64,000 bases of DNA from Thinopyrum elongatum (GCA_011799875.1 CM022297.1:362146921-362210920); one strand, 5' to 3'. Shown: positions 36,644-47,510, counted from the stretch's first letter. The notes: generated by a model not told the origin, from the letters alone. Numbers and translations: made by a program.

Positions 36644-38266
36644 GCATCCCTAAGCTTAATTCCTGCTCATCCTCGAGTAGGTAAATGATAAAAACAGAAT
36701 TTTTGATGTGGAATGCTGCCTAACATGTTCATCACATATTCTTTTCTTAATAGCATGGACATGTGGACTTTTATATGGTTCAAAGCAATAGTCTTGTTTT
36801 GACATGATAACTTAAATACTCAAGCATATCAACAAGCAACCATGTCTTTCAAAATATCAACGCTAAAGCAAGTTATCCCTAGCCCATCATGCTCAACTTG
36901 CATAGGGAATCACAAACCTTAACAACAATATTCTTACTAAAGCACAATTACTCATCAACATGGCTCACATATTATATCGTCATATCTCAAAACTATTACA
37001 AAGAACCAAGTTTATTTTGTCCAATGATCTTCATGAAAGTTTTTATTATATCCTTCTTGGATATCTATCACTTTAGGACTAGTTTCATATGTTTCTTTTA
37101 ATAAGCTCAAACAAATATAAGTGAAGAACATGAGCATAATATTTCTTTCTATCAAATTAATCTAAGTGAAGCAAGAGAGAATTTCTTCAAAATTTTACTA
37201 ACTCCCAAATAAATCTAAGTGAAGCATGAGAGCATTTCTTCAAAAAAAAATAACAACGCACACAGTGCTCAAAAAGATATAAGTGAAGTACTAGAGCAAT
37301 TCCAAGGCTCTAAAAATTTAAGTGAAGCATAGGAGCAAGCATAGCATAGTTTTTGGCTCTCTCAAAAAGGTGTGTCCAGCAAGGATTCAAGACTTAAAAT
37401 AAAAAGCAAAACAAGAAAAGACTCAAATCATACAAGACGCTCCAAGCAAAACTCAGAATATGTGACGAATAAAAATATAGTTCCAAGTAAAATACCGATG
37501 GTCGTTAGAAGAAAGAGGGGATGCCACTCGGGGGCATCCCCAAGCTTAGTTGCTTGATACTTCTTGAATATTATCTTGGGGTGCCTCGGGCATCCCCAAG
37601 CTTAGCATTTTGCTAATCCTTATTCCTTCATCCATCATAATATCAAACAAAACTTGAAAACTTCAATCACACAAAACTCAACAAAACCTTCGTGAGATCC
37701 GTTAGTATATGAGAACAAATCACTACTTTAAGTACTATTGTAAACCCATTCATAATTTATTTTTTCATTATATCTACTGTATTCCAACTTTTCTATGGCA
37801 AAAACTCTTCAAAGGAAACCATAGAATCATCAAAACAAGCACACAATGCAAAGAAAACAGAATCTGCCAAAAACAGAACAGTCTGTAGCAATCTGAAAAC
37901 TTCGAATACTTCTGTAACTCCAAAAAATCTGAAAAATTAGAAAAACGTGAGAAATTTGTTTATTAATCTTATGCAAAAAGAATCAAATCAAAATCACTCT
38001 TATGTTAAAAATAAGAATTGTTTTCCTGAGCGCAAAAGTTTCTGTTTTTCAGCAAGATCAAATCGACTATCACCCAAATCATCCCAAAGGCTTTGCTTGG
38101 CACAAACACTAATTTAAACCACAAAAACACATCTAACCAGAGGCATAATTGGGTATTTTATTGAAAACAGCAGGAAAACCAAAAAGCAAAAAGATACAAG
38201 TTGGGTTGCCTCCCAACGAGCGCTGTCGTTTTATGCCCTTAGCTAGGCATAAGATTTTATTGATGC
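36644..38266. other. Element C internal non-coding region
   Basis: Holds the polypurine-side motif GCATCCCTAAGCTTAATTCC, repeated TAAGTGAAGCA units (37117-37330), GCATCCCCAAGCTTAG (37534 and 37594) and TTGGGTTGCCTCCCAACGAG (38200-38219), all shared with element B. No gene. Confidence 0.7.
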
Positions 38267-39115
38267 TCACATGAAAGATAATAATGAAAACACAAAGAGA
38301 GCATCATAAAACATGTGACAAACATATTTAAGTCTAACATATTTCCGATGCATAGGAATTTTATAGGAAAAAAAATTATCAAGACAAGCAAGATCTAGCA
38401 TATGCATGGAAGAAAACAATAGCAATCTCAACATGAAGAGAGGTAATTTAGTAACATGAAAATTTCTACAACCATATTTCCCTCTCTCATAATAATTACA
38501 TGTGGGATCATATTCAAATTCAACAATATAGCTATCACATAACATACTCTCTACATGATCCACATGCATGCAAAGTTGACACTCTTCCAAAATAGTGGGA
38601 TTATCATCAAATAAAATCATGACCTCTCCAAGCCCACTTTTATCAAAAATTTCATAAGATTGAACACTCTCCAAATATGTGGGATTATTTTTACCTAAAG
38701 TTGACACTCTTCCAAACCCACTTTCAATATTATTGCAAACATTATTATCAATAACATATTCATCATGACGCTTAAATAAATTTTCAAGGTCATAAGAAGA
38801 ATCACCCCAATCATGATCATTGCAATAAGTAGTGGACATATCAAAATTAGCATCCCCAAGCTTGGGATTTTGCATATTATTAGCACAATTGACATTAATA
38901 GAATTTATAATAACATCATTGCAATCATGCTTTTCATTCAAGGAGCTATCATGAACCACTTTATAAATTCCTTCGTTTAACACTTCATCACAATTTTCAG
39001 ATTCATAAATCTCAAGCAAAACTTCATAAAGATAATCTAGTGAACTCAATTCACTAGCAATTGGTTCATCATAATTGGATCTTTTGAAAAGATTAGCAAG
39101 TGGATGAGGATCCAT
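38267..39115 (-). CDS. Element C gag-like ORF of unknown function, intact (282 aa)
   Basis: Start MDPHPLANLFKRSNYDEP at 39115, stop at 38267, no internal stops. The protein is acidic in its first 200 residues and asparagine-rich (NSINVNCANNMQNPKLGD), with FDKSGLGEV near the middle, a Cys/His cluster ECQLCMHVDHVESMLC and a mostly hydrophobic C-terminal 70 residues. It is collinear with the frameshifted ORF of element B. No protease D-S/T-G, RT or integrase motif. It could be a relic of the gag C-terminal/protease region with a retained role in packaging, or an untranslated relic. Function unknown. Confidence 0.6.
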   Translation of the reverse strand: MDPHPLANLFKRSNYDEPIASELSSLDYLYEVLLEIYESENCDEVLNEGIYKVVHDSSLNEKHDCNDVIINSINVNCANNMQNPKLGDANFDMSTTYCNDHDWGDSSYDLENLFKRHDEYVIDNNVCNNIESGFGRVSTLGKNNPTYLESVQSYEIFDKSGLGEVMILFDDNPTILEECQLCMHVDHVESMLCDSYIVEFEYDPTCNYYERGKYGCRNFHVTKLPLFMLRLLLFSSMHMLDLACLDNFFSYKIPMHRKYVRLKYVCHMFYDALFVFSLLSFM

Positions 39116-39339
39116 AACAATAGCTTTTTAGCAAGCGAAGATGCAAGCAAATAGAAGGCACATGGCAACACAAGCAAACATGAGATCTGACGAGAAAAGG
39201 CAAACGAAAAAGAGGGGCGAATAAAACGGCAAATATTTTGTGAAGTGGGGGAGATGAAAACGAGAGGCAAATGGCAAATAATGTAAATTGCAAGCAGATG
39301 AGATTTCTGATTAGGAACCTGGTTGATGTTGATGATGTC

Positions 39340-39357
39340 TCCCCGGCAACGGCGCCA
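39340..39357 (-). other. Primer-binding site of element C (tRNA-Asp type)
   Basis: The minus strand reads TGGCGCCGTTGCCGGGGA, 11 bases from the 5' LTR edge at 39369. Confidence 0.92.
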
Positions 39358-39368
39358 GAAACTCCTCT

Positions 39369-40938
39369 TGATGTCTACTAGAACTACGTCGGTTTTTCCC
39401 CAGAGAGGGAGGGATGATGCAGCACAGCGACGGTAGGTATTTCCCTCAGTGATTTGACCAAGGTTGTCGAACCAGTAGGAGAACCACGCAACACCACGTA
39501 AACAGCTCCTGTACACAAAGAACAAATACTTGCAACCCGACGTGTTAAAGGGGTTGTCAATCCCTTTCGGGTAACGAGATAGATAAAATTGTAGTAGATT
39601 GAAAGATGCAAATAAAAGCAAATAAAATTCAGCGAGGTATTTTTGGGTTTTTGGATTAATAGATCTGAAAATAAAAGTTGCAAATAAATAAAAGAGCGAA
39701 TAGCAAAATAGATCTTGAAGGCAAATATATTAAAGAAGAGACCCGGGGGCCGTAGTTTTCACTAGTGGCTTCTCTCGAGAAAAATAGCAAACGGTGGAAA
39801 CAAATTACTGTTGGGCAATTGATAGAACTTCAAATAATCATGACGATATCCAGGCAATGATCATTATATAGGCATCACGTCCAAGATTAGTAGACCGACT
39901 CCTGCCTACATCTACTACTATTATTCCACACATCGACCGCTATCCAGCATGCATCTAGTGTATTAAGTTCATGGAGAAACGGAGTAATGCAATAAGAACG
40001 ATGACATGATGTAGACAAGATCTATTTATGTAGAAATAGACCCCATCTTGTTATCCTTAATGGCAACGATACATACGTGTCATTTCCCTTTCTGTCACTG
40101 GGATCAAGCACCGTAAGATCGAACCCATCACAAAGCACCTCTTCCCATTGCAAGATAAATAGATCAAGTTGGCCAAACAAAACCCAAATATCGGAGAAGA
40201 AATACGAGGCTATAAGCAATAATGCATATAAGAGATCAAAGAAGACTCAAATAACTTTCATGGATAAAAAGATATATCTGATCATAAACTCAAAGTTCAT
40301 CGGATCCCAACAAACACACCGCAAAAAAGAGTTACATCATATGGATCTCCAAGAGACCATTGTATTGAGAATCAAACGAGAGAGAGAAAGCCATCTAGCT
40401 ACTAACTGCGGACCCGAAGGTCTACAATGAACTACTCACGCATCATCGGAGAGGCACCAATGAGGATGATGAACCCCTCCGTGATGGTGTCTAGATTGGA
40501 TCTGGTGGTTCTGGACTTGCGGTGGCTGGAATTGATTTTCGTCGACTCCCCTAGGGTTTCTGGAATATTGGGGTATTTATAGAGCAAAGAGGCGGTGCGG
40601 GAGGCCCCCGAGGTGGGCACAACCCACCTAGGCGCGCCTGGGCCTCCAGGCACGCCCTGGTGGGTTGCGCTCCCCTCGGAGCACCCCCAGGTGCTTCTTC
40701 GGCCCACTGGATGTCTTCTGGTCCAAAACAAATCCACAAAAAGTTTCGCTGCATTTGGACTCCGTTTGGTATTGATTTCCTGCGATGTAAAAAACATGCA
40801 GAAAATAGCAACTGGCACTGGGCACTATGTCAATAGGTTAGTACCAAAAAATGATATAAAATGATTGTAAAACATCCAAGAATGATAATATAACAGCATG
40901 GAACAATCAAAAATTATAGATACGTTGGAGACGTATCA
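39369..40938 (-). repeat. 5' LTR of element C
   Basis: 1570 bp, TGATGTCTACTAG...GACGTATCA on +. TATA-like CTATAAATA (minus) at 40574-40582. Confidence 0.95.
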
Positions 40939-41756
40939 CTCACTTGAGCTGCTCCATCGACAGAAGCATCCACCGTACCAGACATCACGACTCCTGACCG
41001 TCTTTTGCCGCCTCAGATCTCCTTCCCTGCCGCCGGCACCCACCGCAACTGCATCACCATCATCGACTCATCAGATGAACCTGAGGAGTACATGGGTCCA
41101 CAAGAGAGGTCGCACTCTTTTGTTTCTACTTATGTTATGCATTGCTTAATATTACTTGCTACTTTATCATCCTATTCCCCTCTTAGACTCCAAGTCAGGT
41201 CCAAATTAATGTTCAAACTTGAGTTTTAAAATGCTTGTGGGGCACATATCGAGGCAGCAGTGAATAGTATCTATGTCTATTATCTGGTTCATCTAGGGTA
41301 TGCCTATGCTGTTCATCTTGGGTGGGAAACAAACAGTAAAGCAATCATCATCTGTCTTTTTATTAAATTAAAGCTATCATCAGCCTGCTATCATTATTTT
41401 TGGATCTATCCACTGGTTGTTACCATCACTCTAGATTTCTGCATGCTCTCCTTACATAATCTCACTATATTTTTTTCGTATGCATGTCAGATGTTGTACA
41501 CAGTCATGTTGAACATGTAGAGAAAAAGAGAAGAGTTGTGTGCGGCAATACAATGTCATGCAGACATCGCTCCATGGTGGGTGCAATGGCAAACCCTCCC
41601 CCCCCCTCCAGATTGTAATTCAGAGGAAGATATTTGTTCTGAGGCGGATTCAGACGGAGCTGACCACTCCTATTTACCCCCCGACGTGTTTGCTCTAACT
41701 TGGCATGATGATGTTGGTCATATCATGCATATGTTGCCTTGCAGTGCCTACTTTCG

Positions 41757-42545
41757 ACATCATATATGTCATCTGCTTAGTTTAGAAATGTTCTTTAATT
41801 CCACCTATTTGTTTCTATATCATATATGTGAATTATGCAATCTCGTCTCTTTTAGCCAGCCATTATACATGTGAAATATGCAATGCCATCCTGTTTAACC
41901 AGGCATCATATATTTGAATGATATCTTGCCAATCCTTTTCTTCATTACATTTCCATTTGTCGACAATGTTTGTACATTCAACTACTCTTCCTGTGCATCA
42001 GCCATTTGAGTGGGTGATGGAAAAATCTGGAGTGAAAACAAGGTCTTCAGAGCAGAATGTGCTACCTGTCGAAGCAGATCTCTTGCTGGGCCCCGATAGC
42101 TCCTCAGAGATGGATTCAGAGACAGATGACCAGTCCTATTCCCCCACCGAGGTGTATGCTCTAACTTGGCAAGGTTATACTGCCCATATCATGCATATGG
42201 TGTCTTGCATTGCATAGTTTAGACATCATATACACAATATTCAACACCATGTTCTTAGTTCAAACATCATATATGCGAATGCCCTCTGCTTAGTATATAA
42301 ATCACATATGTGAATTATATCATGCGATCCTGATTACTTAGATAACATGTATGTGAATTATGTCATGCGAACCTGTTTAATAAAGACATCATATAATTAT
42401 CTCATGCCATCCTGTTTAGTTAGTCATCATATCTTTGAATTATGTCATGCTATGCTATCCAGTTTAGATAGACATCATATATGTGAAATTATGTCATGCT
42501 ACCCTTTTTAGTTAAACAATATACATGTGAACTATTTCATGCCCT
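41757..42545 (+). repeat. Tandem repeats in introns of the CACTA gene
   Basis: About ten degenerate copies of a 55-65 bp unit with the core ACATCATATATGTGAATTAT followed by GTCATGC-ATCCTGTTTAG. Most regular at 42223-42545; scattered copies at 41757-41925 on the other side of the exon at 42002. Confidence 0.8.
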
Positions 42546-44869
42546 CTTTCTTCCACACTATCTATTGCATTTGTCTCTCATACAAGGTCTGTACATTCAA
42601 CTACGTTTCTTGTTTATCAGCCATTTGAATTGGAGCGGGTGATGGCAGTATCTAGCGGAGTAAAAACACGGTTTTCAAATAAAATAGTACTACCTATTGG
42701 TGGAGATAGCACCCCGGTTGTACATGCATGAGAACCAGCCCTACCACACATAACCCAGACTCTCGCATATTGTACCCCTGGTGCGATGGACAGAGAACTA
42801 GCTTCACCCAATCTAACCCCAACCCCAGCAGATAGTAACCCAGTTCCAATTGACACAACACCATCTCCACCATAGAGCTCCCAAACAAGAGCAGTTAGTA
42901 AGGCAGCTCCAGTGCCCAAAGCGCCAGTACTACCACGGCGAACCCCAACTCCACCAGTTAGTACACCTATTCCTGTGGACGAAGCACAACTAGCCATTCG
43001 TAGTTTAGCATCTATCGCATTTGATGTTGTTAAATCCTATGTGCGTATCTTCCCATCATGGAAATATTATACTGAAGATGAAGGAAAATGCCAGTTGCAG
43101 GTGTTCGTCCAGGACTTATGTGTAAGTAATGTTATTCATGTCAATTACTTTGCTTTGTCCCATACATTCTACCTCCATGCTGGTTATAATACAGTAAATG
43201 TTCCCATTTTTCTCTATAGAGAAGGACCGATTTGGAAACTCAGGATGAGGTAACCTGTGCTAATACCTCTGCTATCTTCAAGCATGCTTGGTGGCAGTAT
43301 CAGAATTACCTGAAGAAAACGTACTTCACTAGCAAAGAAACTCATCAAATTCCCTTATGTTCTCCTGAGACACATTTACGGGACGATGACTGGGAACGCC
43401 TTGTTCTGTAATGGTCCCGAACCAAGCATGTGGTAAGGTCTATGAGCTCATTTTTTATTTTTAAGTACTATATGCCTGTGTCTTACTGTACTCTGTTCGT
43501 GTAGAACAAGTGCTTAAACCTGAAGAACAACTATTCAAATTTAAGATTCCACTGCTATGGTGCATACTGATTTGCTCTTGTATCACTGTATTTACTCATA
43601 CAAACTTATTTTTAAATTCAAGGATCCAATAGAAACTCCAATGGCACAACAGGTATGTTTAAGCATGTTTCTTTAACAGGTTTGTTCTTCTAAATTGCTT
43701 TGTTGATTTCAATTTCAATTGTGTATACAGTTGACTTCTCATATCATGCACATTACTAGCATCACAACAGAGCCAATAGTGTTGTTGTACATGTATACCC
43801 GTGGCATCCATCTGAAATCTTGTTGTGTCACGTAGTTTCCCACACTTGTATTCTTTCAATGTTGCTTTGTCTTGAACTGATATGATTTGAACCGTGTCTC
43901 TATTTTGATTTGGCAAGACAATGCAGTGACCATAGGACATAGATATATGTTTGTTTGATGCTTTTATTATGTACTACTTGGCAATAGAAGACTTGGTAGT
44001 TTAATCCTGTCCACCTTACTACTGAACTGGTTCACCGAAATGAGTTTCATATACTACATGCTAAACCTGTTATGTATCTGCTTGTTTCTTCTTTTAGAAT
44101 GCTGACAGAATATTGGGGAAGAGTACCTTATTAAGCAATGGTAAAGGAAGTAATGCAGATAAGGTTCAGGATAGTGAGACATCCTTGTTGGTCTCCAACA
44201 AAACTGACAAAATAGCTAAGGAAAACTATCTTGAAGACAGTGAGACAACCCCAAAGTCCTGTCTTGGTGTAGTGTTCGAGTTACTGGCCATTACCGCTGG
44301 CACAAGCTCTTCGAACTCACTATCTGAATCAGTTCAGTTTCTTGAGTCTTAACTACAAGCTAAAAGACATTGATCAGTTGTGCTGTGACAAGAAGCTGAA
44401 GGACTGCAGAAGTCACTTGAGAATTCAGATGCATACTTTCTGGTGCAACAGCAAGCATTGGAGGATTTTAGCGCCAAACAGGAGAAAGCTAATAAGCTTT
44501 CTAAGCTTATTGCCAACATGGTGGATACCCAGGATAATGTTTCTTGAGCTCTTCTAAAGTTGTTTCAGTTATGGACTTGTTTTGCTGCCGCGTTTATTTG
44601 CACTGGTGGCCAATTTAGATGGCCAGTGTATGTAATATGCTGCTTTGTTCCCTATATTTGCACTGGTGGCGAACTTTGATGCCCAGTGGATGTAATATGT
44701 GTAATAGCCGTAATAGCCTAGCATTAGTTGCTTGCTTATTTATTCCCTTATTGTCTTGTTTAGTTGTTTGCTTGTAGTCACTGCAGTTCTTTTTCCATGT
44801 TTTTCTAGTGGCCACAATAACATATTTTTTATAAGTAGGCCACAATAACCATGGGCAACATACGGACCG

Positions 44870-45880
44870 TTGTAACCATGGTCCTGCTACCTGCTGTAGT
44901 GACCATGGGCCTCCTACGGGTCGTAGGATCCATGGGCCTTCTACGGGCCGTGTAGTCAATGGGCCTTCTACGGGTCGTATGATCGATTGGCCAAATATGG
45001 GTCGTACTATTCGTGTCAAATAACGGTCCGCAAAATGGGCCGTAAACGGGCTAGAGTGGAAATCATCTGTTTATGGCCCGACCATAACGGGCCATTAATA
45101 GGCCAAAATGTATAACGGGCTTAATTCTATCAATAGGCATCATGGGTCGTTAATGGGCCATATTTGATGACGCTATGAAAACAGCCCAATGGGTTAACGG
45201 GCCACAAACGGGCCGACTGTAACCACAGGCTGAATTTGGCCCACAAGCGGAACAGGCCAGTAACGGACCGTAAGTAATCGAATGCTGGAAATGAGCCCAA
45301 GAATAAATGGGCCCTTAGAAGGCCGAAAGGTAACACGGGCTGGAAACGGCCCAACGGAATAATGGGCCGCTAATGGGTGTAAAGCGATACACTGTTCATT
45401 GTGGGCCAGTTTCACCACGGGCCTTTAGTGGGCCCAGACTTACAAAGGGCCTCATATGGGCCGAAAGACGTCATGGGCCATACATGGCCGGAAGTTACAA
45501 CGGGCTGAAATCATATTGGACGGCCCAGATGACGCTACTAGGCCCAATTTGGATAGGCCATAACGGACCGTGAGTTAGCGGGCTGTAAATGGGCTATATG
45601 CGAATAGGCCCTTAACAAGCTTTCCGTGGGCCGGCCCGCTACCCTTTGACCAAGTCAAATGGGCTGGCCTTTTCACCTGAATGGGCCTTTGTTGGGCCAT
45701 GCCACGTGTCGACGTATCATAGGCGCCTCCCGTCCAATGAGTGGATGACATCTGTCCCAACGCTGAGCCGACACGTGGTTCCTCTGGCCATTGAGAATTT
45801 TACACGTGGAAAATCCCCATTGGTCTAGGCTGTTAACGGGTTATCGGATCCAAACCGGAACCCGATAGCTTAACGGCGAC
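44870..45880. repeat. CACTA right subterminal repeat array
   Basis: Dozens of copies of short motifs GGGCCGT, AACGGGC, ATGGGCC and their complements, 15-30 bases apart. Such arrays are the binding region for the TNPA protein in En/Spm elements. It lies just inside the CACTA terminus. Confidence 0.85.
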
Positions 45881-45922
45881 CCATTACGGTGGATGCCATG
45901 TGTCGGTTACCTTTGACGAAAA

Positions 45923-46130
45923 CACTTCCATGACGCGACATTTATCGTCATGGAAGTGGACACTTCTGTGATGATAATTTTGGTATTGTCATGGAACACT
46001 TCTAGGACAGCACAGGTATGACTATCTTGATTCTGTCATAAAATCGTCATGGATGTACATGCATGACAGAAAACATGACCTACTATGACAAACACGTATC
46101 ATCACGGAAGTGGTGTTTTTTTTTGTAGTG
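45923..46130 (-). repeat. CACTA right terminal region with TIR
   Basis: The terminus at 46130 reads CACTACAAAAAAAAACACCA on minus. A perfect 13-base inverted repeat (CACTTCCATGACG, loop of 10) is at 45923-45958, and related CACTTCCGTGATGA is next to the TIR. The following bases, CTC (46131-46133), would be the 3-bp target duplication; the left copy is not found. Confidence 0.85.
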
Positions 46131-46777
46131 CTCGCGGCAGCGATGGAAGGGACCAGCAAGATATCTTGCCGGAAAACCTTGTTTACTTGAAAGTATAAAG
46201 GGGTCACCCCTCAGCATGAATATGATACATGCACAAGTGCCCGGCAAGCATGTCTTTTTTTTCATTAATACGCGGATAAACAAGTACAAGCCTTACAGAG
46301 TACACATATAGCTGAAAAGATTACATTACTTAAGATAAAGTTTGGCAAGTGCCTACATGTTTTAGACTGAAAAAAGATAAGTGCCCCATAATGCCTTTCT
46401 TGTCCCTCTCCCCCTAGGAGCTACAGTGGGAGGTGAAGAGGGCAAAAGGAGTGCCTGGGCAGAAGCCGAGCCTGACCCCGTCAGGGCCCGTGGGACGCAG
46501 TCTGACAAGATCGGGAGGAGCGGGGGCGAAGATGATGGACGGAGAGAGCGGCTAGGTGATGCCCTGGTCACCACCGCTAGGACCAGCGGAATGCGGCAGG
46601 AGGATCCCCGGTAGGGAAGATGAAGCCGGAGTCCTCGGGGAATCCTGTCAGGGTCCAGCTGGCGGAGGCGGAGATGTCCACACCCAATGCCCCGGCAAAT
46701 CGGTCTGCCGGGGAGAAGACCAGGTGCAGATGATGGTGCTGCAGGCGCCTTGCTGATGGTGACGGCGCGTCCGGCAC
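46131..46777 (+). other. E2 3' untranslated region (resumed)
   Basis: E2 sequence continues after the CACTA end. It contains no sense-strand gene; it would be the 3' flank of the antisense ORF that follows. A CATTAATACGCGGATAAACAAG stretch and A-rich tracts are seen. Confidence 0.5.
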
Positions 46778-47437
46778 TCAGCTGGAGTCCGAGCCATCGT
46801 CCTCCCGCTCGGTGTCATCATCATCACCGTCACTGTCCTCTTCGTCAATGTCGCTCGAGGAGGAGCTTTCATCGTCAGTCGAGCTCTCAGTGCAGCACCT
46901 TAAGCGAGCACCCGAACACTCGAAGACCTTGATGGAGAGCAAATTGGCCTCCATTAGCTTGAAATGGAGAACGTGCCCCACCGCCAAGCTATGGGCACGA
47001 GCAAAAGATTTCCAGCCACACCGGAGAAGCATGACATGAGGTGCGGGGAACTCTACGTTTGCCCGCATGCTGCTGTTACAGCAGCCCCTCATGTGCAGCC
47101 TCAATCCAGGCGGTTGTTCTTCCTCCATCACCCTTGCGAACGGGGTGGGAAGCCGAAGACGGTTGCGCGGTGGCCCGCGCAGCTTGACAATGAACTCCAA
47201 CGGCTGGTCCCCGGCGTGGCCTTCCATTGGAGCCACGACGACCGGGGGAGAAGCGACCAGGGCACCGCCACGTCCTCCTCGGCCCCGAGCACCACGACGA
47301 CCGCGCTCGTGTCCGGCGGTACCACCTTGTGCGCTAGACTCTGCCCCTGCATCCCCAGCAAGGGGAGGGAGGCGTTGCTGAGAAGAGACCCTTGTCGCCA
47401 CCGCTGAAGGTCGACCACGTCCTCTTCCCCTCACCAT
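46778..47437 (-). CDS. Antisense ORF of E2 encoding a B3-like DNA-binding protein (219 aa), intact
   Basis: Start ATG at 47437, stop at 46778, no internal stop. Residues 1-70 are Gly/Arg/Ala-rich (MVRGRGRGRPSAVATR, later GRGGRGG). Residues about 80-180 resemble a plant B3 domain: EFIVKLRG, RLRLPTPFARVM (the RLxIPxxF segment), the long GW motif with CGWKSFARAHSLAVGHVLHF (like GWxxFxxxHxLxxGDxxxF) and LSIKVFECSGAR (like FxVxIFxxxG). The C-terminus is an acidic Ser/Asp tail. B3 domains bind DNA in ARF/RAV/REM transcription factors. It lies antisense between the lost integrase and the 3' LTR of E2, where Tat-lineage elements can carry extra antisense ORFs. A TATA-like box precedes it. Its intactness contrasts with the many stops in gag-pol. 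Confidence 0.7.
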   Translation of the reverse strand: MVRGRGRGRPSAVATRVSSQQRLPPLAGDAGAESSAQGGTAGHERGRRGARGRGGRGGALVASPPVVVAPMEGHAGDQPLEFIVKLRGPPRNRLRLPTPFARVMEEEQPPGLRLHMRGCCNSSMRANVEFPAPHVMLLRCGWKSFARAHSLAVGHVLHFKLMEANLLSIKVFECSGARLRCCTESSTDDESSSSSDIDEEDSDGDDDDTEREDDGSDSS

Positions 47438-47500
47438 AGTAGAAGAAAGATACGAGAAGAAGGAGGAGATGTGTGTGGGTGAGCCCCTCTCCCCTGTCCC

Positions 47501-47510
47501 CTTTTATGGA
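47501..47510 (-). promoter_or_regulatory. TATA-like box upstream of the B3-like ORF
   Basis: The minus strand reads TCCATAAAAG, 64-73 bases upstream of the ATG at 47437, followed by a pyrimidine-rich leader (CTCCTCCTTCTTCTCGT). This is a normal spacing for a plant core promoter; its use is inferred. Confidence 0.5.

Larger units (their letters stand above)
35098..40938 (-). mobile_element. Element C: complete non-autonomous gypsy LTR retrotransposon
   Basis: 5.84 kb, minus orientation, flanked by a perfect 5-bp target duplication CTCAC (35093-35097 and 40939-40943). LTRs 35098-36643 and 39369-40938, primer site 39340-39357, one ORF (38267-39115). Same architecture and landmark motifs as element B, but different LTR ends (TGATGTCT instead of TGCTACTT). 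It lacks all pol domains. Inserted in the TNPA-like gene of the CACTA. Confidence 0.95.
33409..44547 (+). pseudogene. CACTA TNPA-like gene with repeated exons, interrupted by element C
   Basis: Inferred exon structure: exon 1 from ATG 33409 (MSSTATARHPSSAALDED) to a donor AAAGAG|GT near 33654; exon 2 after TTCAG at 34381 to AAAGAG|GT near 34567; exon 3 across the element C insertion to AAGAGAG|GT near 41106; related exons near 41530-41740, from 42002 and from 42621. The 42621 exon ends near 43121 (GTAAGT donor) and joins in phase to 43220-43432, which encodes KHAWWQYQNYLKKTYFT, then DDDWERLVL, a stop (TAA at about 43409) and WSRTKHV. A short exon (43505-43570) and a last, coiled-coil-like exon (QKSLENSDAYFLVQQQALED, stop 44545-44547) follow. 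The WWxxxxxLKKxYFT...W..LV..W pattern fits the Ptta/En/Spm second-ORF protein, which binds subterminal repeats. The stops at about 42730, 42873 and 43409 suggest a pseudogene. Confidence 0.6.
33000..46130 (+). mobile_element. CACTA (En/Spm) transposon, right part, left end not found
   Basis: The right terminus reads, inward on the minus strand, CACTACAAAAAAAAACACCA from 46130. Inside it are palindromic subterminal motifs (CACTTCCATGACG and its complement at 45923-45958) and a dense array of GGGCC/AACGGGC/ATGGGCC repeats (44870-45880). A spliced TNPA-like gene runs from 33409 to 44547. Element C (35098-40938) is inserted in it. No matching CACTACAA left end and no TNP2-type transposase gene appear upstream, so the transposon is truncated or rearranged on the left. 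The 33000 boundary is arbitrary. Confidence 0.8.

Noticed and set aside
44870..45880. Short open frames with repeated MGRFQPVLPFG-like peptides
   Set aside because: These are translations of the CACTA subterminal GGGCC/ACGGGC repeat array.
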